Below, one piece after another: positions 62,101-64,000 of a stretch of DNA of 64,000 bases. Within the stretch, counting starts at the first letter, position 1; each line of letters opens with the position of its first letter. The DNA is taken from assembly GCA_039621445.1 (NCBI GenBank), contig CP154957.1, positions 37,976,654-38,040,653 on the forward strand, in the 5' to 3' direction. The notes under the pieces are model-generated. The model saw nothing but the letters and a program-made list of their open reading frames with translations. It did not search any database and was not told where the DNA came from. Position numbers and translations under genes: made by a program. The DNA is from Euglena gracilis (lineage: Eukaryota; Euglenida; Euglenophyceae; Euglenales).

Positions 62101-63140
62101 GCAACGAGGCAACTTGAATGAAGACCTCCAGCATCTTCATCTGCACAGAGGTAAAAGGCAGAACTTTGAATTGATTGGACCATATTCACCCCACCAATGG
62201 GTGAGGATTGAATTGGAGCTAGGGTGTTTTCTGTCCTGCGTCCTCGCAGCCACACTTGATGACTAGTTGGAGGTGGGCATTGGGTCAGTATTGTCATGGT
62301 TTCCCTTTCCTTCCTCTTTTGAAAAAATGCCCCTTCCAACTTTTTTTTCTTCAAAAATAACATTGATAATCATTTGCTTCAAAAACAAACCCAAATAAAC
62401 AAAAAAAAGAGTTGTTCCAATTGCACAAAAGCAGTGCACTGGTCGCATCCTTATTGGATTGACCCCACTTGACTAAAAACCACCAGATTGTTGCCCCAGG
62501 TCGCTTTCAAAAGGGACAAAATGGATGCCTGGGAGGGCATATCTCTAAGGTTCAATGCAATGCAGCTCAGCACACTTTAACACTTCTCTTGCTTGATTTG
62601 TAAGTGTCCATAGATGAGGAGACTTCTTTGATGCTGTCCATCCTGTGGATCCATTTCTGGCTGTGCAAACCACGTACTGTTTCCTCTCCTGAATAACACA
62701 AGCAGCCATGAGTGTTGAAAAAAAAAAATCGATCGAATAGGCATTGCATGACACACATCATCACATTCCCAGCAGAATAACTTTTTTCATTCGCCTCAAA
62801 AATGAAAGATGCAGCATCAAAAATAAAGAGTGGCACACCAAAGACTGCAATCAACTTCAATGAAGCTTGTTTCTGTTCCTCTGTCAGCTCGGCTGGAGGT
62901 CCAATTGGCGCTTGGGGTTGATCTTCGATCCCAATGCCAACACCAATAGCAACTGGTTCGCGGTCCTTTTTCGGGCTTGGGGTCAACTACAAGCCCTTCC
63001 CTGTACGACCCACACAACAACAAGGCATAAGAAAAGGGCTGGCCGACTCCACTTCTGGCAAGCTTTCTTTGGACTTTGTTGGTGAATTCACAGTGACTGT
63101 GCGATTGGTTCTCTTTCTGGTGCTTGAAGGAACAGGAACC
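40128..63140 (-). CDS. CEP104-like protein with two TOG domains, 14 exons, 5' end outside window
   Basis: Fourteen minus-strand exons, listed separately, join with consistent phase except at one junction. They encode a basic linker, TOG domain 1, a short linker, TOG domain 2 and a basic tail ending in a stop at 40128-40130. Both TOG halves follow the CEP104 pattern: FGxE...KW-x-x-R-x-x-(S/A)-(I/L), then an L-x-x-L helix, RTGD/RSGD with a helix, a GFxxxGGLSxE segment, (P/G)-K-V-R-K helix and a K-P-A end. CEP104 (FAP256 in green algae) binds tubulin at the ciliary tip and centriole. CEP104 as known has one TOG; two in tandem is unusual. XMAP215 and CLASP families also have TOG arrays and are the main alternative. 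The N-terminal half is beyond 64 kb. Confidence 0.75.
41990..42130 (-). CDS. CEP104-like exon 13, end of TOG2
   Basis: Acceptor TTTGTTCAG, donor CACTT|GTGAAT. 47 codons including [20 protein letters not shown] and YLKNQKPAL, matching exon 6. Phase 0 both sides. Confidence 0.9.
42559..42960 (+). mobile_element. TIR element with CAGGGTTCGATATAAGG ends
   Basis: 402 bp in a TOG2 intron. Left end CAGGGTTCGATATAAGG, right end its complement CCTTATATCGAACCCTG. The interior has two direct copies of a block with GGTCCGGACCCCCCCC and a CGGCGCGAAGCGCCG hairpin. Both flanks are C-runs, so a target duplication cannot be read. CAGGG ends suggest a hAT-type MITE. A lone right end (CTTATATTGAACCCTG) is at about 35651-35667. 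Confidence 0.75.
43100..43190 (+). repeat. Telomere-like CCCTAA/CCCCAA interstitial tract
   Basis: AACCCCAACCCCAACCCCAA, then CAACCCTAACCCTAACCCCA. Short and mixed. Resembles TTAGGG telomere repeats but could be part of the dispersed repeat seen at 44.2-45.0 kb. Confidence 0.55.
43985..44100 (+). repeat. TA/TG microsatellite patch
   Basis: ATATATAC and TGTGTATA tracts; similar tracts at 44435-44518 and 44770-44910. Confidence 0.9.
44526..44774 (+). repeat. Fold-back palindrome with GGGTTAGGAGTTCGGC arms
   Basis: 249 bp. Outer ends GAATTCTACT and AGTAGAATTC; inner arms GTTAGGGTTAGGAGTTCGGC and its complement at 44670-44697. The loop is at about 44625-44670. No target duplication could be fixed. 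Confidence 0.7.
45110..45400 (+). repeat. Intronic duplicated segment, copy 1
   Basis: About 290 bp starting TTGGTCACCTTGACC and ending AACTCGAGGGGTATAAAA; repeated at 45868-46238. Confidence 0.75.
45660..45794 (-). CDS. CEP104-like exon 12, TOG2 helices D
   Basis: Acceptor TTACCAACAG, donor ACAGAG|GTGTGG. 45 codons: [17 protein letters not shown], then [20 protein letters not shown] and STE. The [10 protein letters not shown] end matches [11 protein letters not shown] of TOG1. Phase 0 both sides. Confidence 0.85.
45868..46238 (+). repeat. Intronic duplicated segment, copy 2
   Basis: Second copy of 45110-45400 with inserted words. The two copies flank TOG2 exon 12. Confidence 0.75.
46250..46520 (+). 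repeat. (CATA)n / CATGCATG microsatellite
   Basis: Pure CATA units to about 46360, then mixed CATGCATA units. Confidence 0.97.
47080..47450 (+). repeat. Tandem repeat with GTTGACACGG hairpins
   Basis: Three to four units of about 90-100 bp, each with CCGTTGACACGGGGGGTGTG followed by TCAACGACACGCC. GTTGACACGG pairs with CCGTGTCAAC within a unit. Confidence 0.75.
47700..48010 (+). repeat. Dispersed repeat with GGCGCAAAGCGCCG hairpin
   Basis: G/C runs flank TTCCGGCGCAAAGCGCCGAA; the same family as 33790-34110 and 42559-42960. A further degraded copy is at 48280-48560. Confidence 0.55.
49179..49324 (-). CDS. CEP104-like exon 11, TOG2 helix C
   Basis: Acceptor ACCTCTCCAG, donor CAAGAG|GTATAA. 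Encodes [25 protein letters not shown] and [12 protein letters not shown]. Corresponds to the RTGD helix of TOG1. Phase 1 in, 0 out. Confidence 0.85.
49530..49791 (+). mobile_element. hAT-type MITE, copy 4 (shortened)
   Basis: 262 bp, CATACAATTTTTTACC...TTAAAAAATTGTCTG. 8-bp target duplication TGCTGGAC/TGCTGGAT with one mismatch (49522-49529, 49792-49799). Lacks the hairpin block of the other copies. Inserted in the intron before TOG2 exon 11. Confidence 0.85.
50118..50164 (+). repeat. (AC)n microsatellite
   Basis: About 23 uninterrupted CA units in an intron. Confidence 0.97.
50344..50451 (-). CDS. CEP104-like exon 10, TOG2 helices B
   Basis: Encodes [20 protein letters not shown] and [15 protein letters not shown]. 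Donor CTCT|GTGGAT gives phase 1 and exact alignment with TOG1 exon 4. The acceptor GCTCTGGAG is weak. Confidence 0.7.
50834..51015 (-). CDS. CEP104-like exon 9, TOG2 helix A
   Basis: Acceptor TATCGACAG, donor CAGG|GTTTAC. Encodes [19 protein letters not shown], then [20 protein letters not shown]. Longer than its TOG1 counterpart by about 25 residues at the end. Phase out 1. Confidence 0.8.
51431..51778 (+). mobile_element. hAT-type MITE, copy 3
   Basis: 348 bp, CATACAATTGCTTACC...TTAAGCAACTGTCTG. Perfect 8-bp target duplication CCACAGGC (51423-51430, 51779-51786). Lies 42 bases inside the intron downstream of TOG2 exon 8. Confidence 0.9.
51820..51884 (-). CDS. CEP104-like exon 8, start of TOG2
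   Basis: Acceptor GTTGCTCAG. Encodes [20 protein letters not shown], then VD. Aligns residue for residue with the TOG1 start up to the FG motif. Apparent donor GGAC|GTATGC leaves phase 0, but the next exon needs phase 2, so the exact splice site is unresolved. Confidence 0.7.
52373..52451 (-). CDS. CEP104-like exon 7, linker
   Basis: Acceptor CTCCTTGCAG, donor CAAG|GTTTCT. 26 codons of acidic linker ([18 protein letters not shown]) plus one base. The phase fits directly to exon 6 across a 7.0-kb intron. Confidence 0.75.
52765..53047 (+). mobile_element. Fold-back element (283-bp palindrome) with 8-bp target duplication
   Basis: Ends GGCAGCTCCCCACTTAATGG and its exact complement. Inner arms GGTTAGGTGCGCGAGTTAGG and complement around a centre near 52907. 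Flanks AAATAAAA on both sides (52757-52764, 53048-53055). Each end itself contains a smaller hairpin, CCACTTAATGGCC...GGCCATTAAGTGG. No coding capacity. In the 7-kb intron between the TOG domains. Confidence 0.85.
53048..55739. other. Intron sequence, no supported exon
   Basis: Frames at 53295-53843 (minus) and 53242-53511 (plus) are open and have AG acceptors, but exons 6 and 7 join in phase without them. The remainder is A/T-rich with G/C-run repeats at 55.06-55.43 kb. Confidence 0.35.
56427..56873 (+). repeat. 447-bp palindrome with arrays of TTGCGCTTAAGCGCAA
   Basis: Two arms of about 190 bp (56427-56617 and 56683-56873) are near-perfect reverse complements around a 65-bp centre. Each arm starts with two to three copies of the 16-bp self-complementary word TTGCGCTTAAGCGCAA, then AAAACAGAAGCCCCTGAGCT and a unique stretch, and ends with TTGCGCC(G)AAGCGCAA. 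Related TTGCGC(C/T)...GCGCAA words continue leftward to about 55900 and reappear at 58095. Confidence 0.85.
57100..57830 (+). repeat. Satellite-like repeat, second locus
   Basis: Contains GGACATTTCCTTTGATTTGG, GCCGTATCTCGGGCTAG and GGAGATATTTTGAAAA units shared with 33.1-33.6 kb. Confidence 0.65.
59468..59614 (-). CDS. CEP104-like exon 6, end of TOG1
   Basis: Acceptor CATCTCTCAG, donor CTCAAA|GTGTGC. Encodes [20 protein letters not shown] and [20 protein letters not shown]. Phase 0 on both sides. The intron before it (59615-59734) is 120 nt, a multiple of three, without an in-frame stop. Confidence 0.9.
59735..60027 (-). CDS. CEP104-like exon 5, TOG1 core
   Basis: Acceptor CATCCGCAG, donor CCTGAG|GTGTGC. 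Encodes [20 protein letters not shown] and the following helices to [11 protein letters not shown]. Codon use is more GC-rich than in other exons. Phase 1 in, 0 out. Confidence 0.9.
60560..60990 (+). repeat. Dispersed repeat with GCGTCCGACATTCCG and GGGCCAGAGGTTAGG
   Basis: Related to 43.2-43.7, 44.1-44.4 and 44.97-45.07 kb, which share GCGTCCGACCTTCGG, GGCGCGCCGAAAATTGGC-like and TTAGGC(C)-type words in the same order. Confidence 0.55.
61660..61932 (+). mobile_element. TIR element with CAGGGTTGATATAA / TTGTATCAAACCCTG ends
   Basis: 273 bp, diverged relative of the 42559-42960 element, in a TOG1 intron. Target duplication not evident. Confidence 0.55.
62038..62140 (-). CDS. CEP104-like exon 4, TOG1 helices B
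   Basis: Acceptor CTCTGTGCAG, donor GTTG|GTTTGT. Encodes [16 protein letters not shown] and [11 protein letters not shown]. Phase 0 in, 1 out. Confidence 0.85.
62576..62688 (-). CDS. CEP104-like exon 3, TOG1 helix A
   Basis: Acceptor GTTATTCAG. The joined codon gives [20 protein letters not shown], the conserved tubulin-facing helix. Donor AAA|GTGTGC. Phase 1 in, 0 out. Confidence 0.8.
62839..62986 (-). CDS. CEP104-like exon 2, start of TOG1
   Basis: Acceptor CTTGTAG, donor TTTG|GTGTGC. Encodes a P-rich linker, then [18 protein letters not shown] plus one base. Phase 0 in, phase 1 out. The 66-nt intron before it is unusually short for this gene. Confidence 0.75.
63053..63140 (-). CDS. CEP104-like exon 1 (first visible)
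   Basis: Acceptor TCTCCCAG at 63148-63141, donor GAA|GTGGAG at 63053. 29 codons after one leading base, basic S/T/K linker ([19 protein letters not shown]). Ends in phase 0. Confidence 0.65.
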
Positions 63141-63294
63141 CTGGGAGACAAAAAAAAACAGATAACATCCTCCCACCCAACGTTGGGGGGGGAATGCAAC
63201 ATGCATATGTGCATACATACATGATATACAATATTTATGTATGTCTGTATGTGGACATATAGGTCTAAAAATCCCACATGTGCAAAAAATATAT

Positions 63295-63392
63295 CTATCC
63301 ATCCATCTATCCATCCATCCATCCATCCATCCATCCATCTGCTTATGTGCCAACCTACATTATCTACCAACCTACCTATCTATCTTTCCATC
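63295..63392 (+). repeat. (ATCC)n / (CTAC)n microsatellite
   Basis: Pure CCAT units to 63340, then diverged CTAC units. Confidence 0.95.
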
Positions 63393-64000
63393 CTGTCCAT
63401 CTACCTTTAATATTGCATGGCGCAAAACATTTTGTGGTGTGGAAAAATGAGAGAATGATTTCCAAGGCATAAACAAAAAAACAATGGCGTTCAAACATAT
63501 TGTCAAAGTGTCTGAAATAAGCCTTTTTTGCACCTCTAAAACAAAACAATTTTTTCATTATTGGAGGCTAGGTGCGCCGCTCGGGCCCCCACTGTGCCTA
63601 GCCTCCCTCCATTGTCCAGCAGCCCTTCAGACGGCAAAAAAAAATCTAACTTGTCGATGGGGGGGGGAGGTAGTCTGAGCTGGAAAAAGGTTGTTGGCTT
63701 GCGGGATGGCCTTGGATGAAATGACGCCCATCACGGCAAAACGCCAAACTCAACCTGGATGGGGGGGGGGACACATCCATCGGCTGAACGAGATTTCAAG
63801 ACTGTCGGGCCCGTTAAAGGCAATTTCCAAAGATTTTGGCGCTTTGCGCCGAAAAAGGTATACCCAGCGCCTCGGGACCCCCAAACTCAACCTGGAGGGG
63901 GGGTCCGGCCCGGACCCACCCACCCACCCCCCTCCCTCCGGGGGGGGGGGGGGGGTCTGCTGCTGACTTAAAAGATGGGGGGCAGGGCTGGAAAAAGGTT
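63393..64000. other. Upstream intron or flank of the CEP104-like gene
   Basis: No exon recognised. Contains a G-run repeat with GGCGCTTTGCGCCG at 63839-63852. Confidence 0.3.

Overview
This is a repeat-rich nuclear segment of a eukaryote, most likely a flagellated protist or alga. The evidence is a spliceosomal gene with GT-AG introns up to 7 kb long, a ciliary/centrosomal CEP104-like gene, DIRS and Ty3/gypsy retrotransposons, hAT-type DNA transposon remnants, long C/G homopolymers and abundant microsatellites. No prokaryotic gene organisation, rRNA gene or tRNA gene was seen. The species cannot be fixed from sequence alone.

Left third (1-27 kb): nested retrotransposons. Four pieces of one DIRS-like family (reverse transcriptase, RNase H and tyrosine recombinase) lie at about 161-1663, 16.1-17.8 kb, 18.95-22.02 kb and 22.78-27.01 kb. 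The last is nearly complete and bounded by a perfect 36-bp inverted terminal repeat. Between them, on the minus strand, are the integrase, chromodomain and proline-rich tail of a Ty3/gypsy chromovirus-like element. A second, 6.4-kb LTR element (3287-9733) is inserted into that tail. It has two near-identical 510-bp LTRs, a TGG primer-binding site, a purine tract and a CTTT target duplication. It carries a gag-like ORF and a methyltransferase-like ORF but no visible reverse transcriptase or integrase.

Middle (27-40 kb): mostly repeats. They include microsatellites, a roughly 170-bp satellite-like unit, two copies of a 350-bp MITE and a broken zinc-finger gene of the hAT/TTF type at 34.4-35.05 kb, flanked by degenerate gatacat repeats.

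Right third (40.1-63.1 kb, minus strand): one host gene. Fourteen exons could be placed from reading frame, splice sites and phase. They encode two consecutive TOG domains resembling the single TOG domain of CEP104. Intron positions are shared between the two TOG halves, which points to internal duplication. The 5' end lies beyond the window. Its introns hold MITEs with 8-bp target duplications, two large fold-back palindromes, a 402-bp CAGGG-ended element, tandem arrays and microsatellites.
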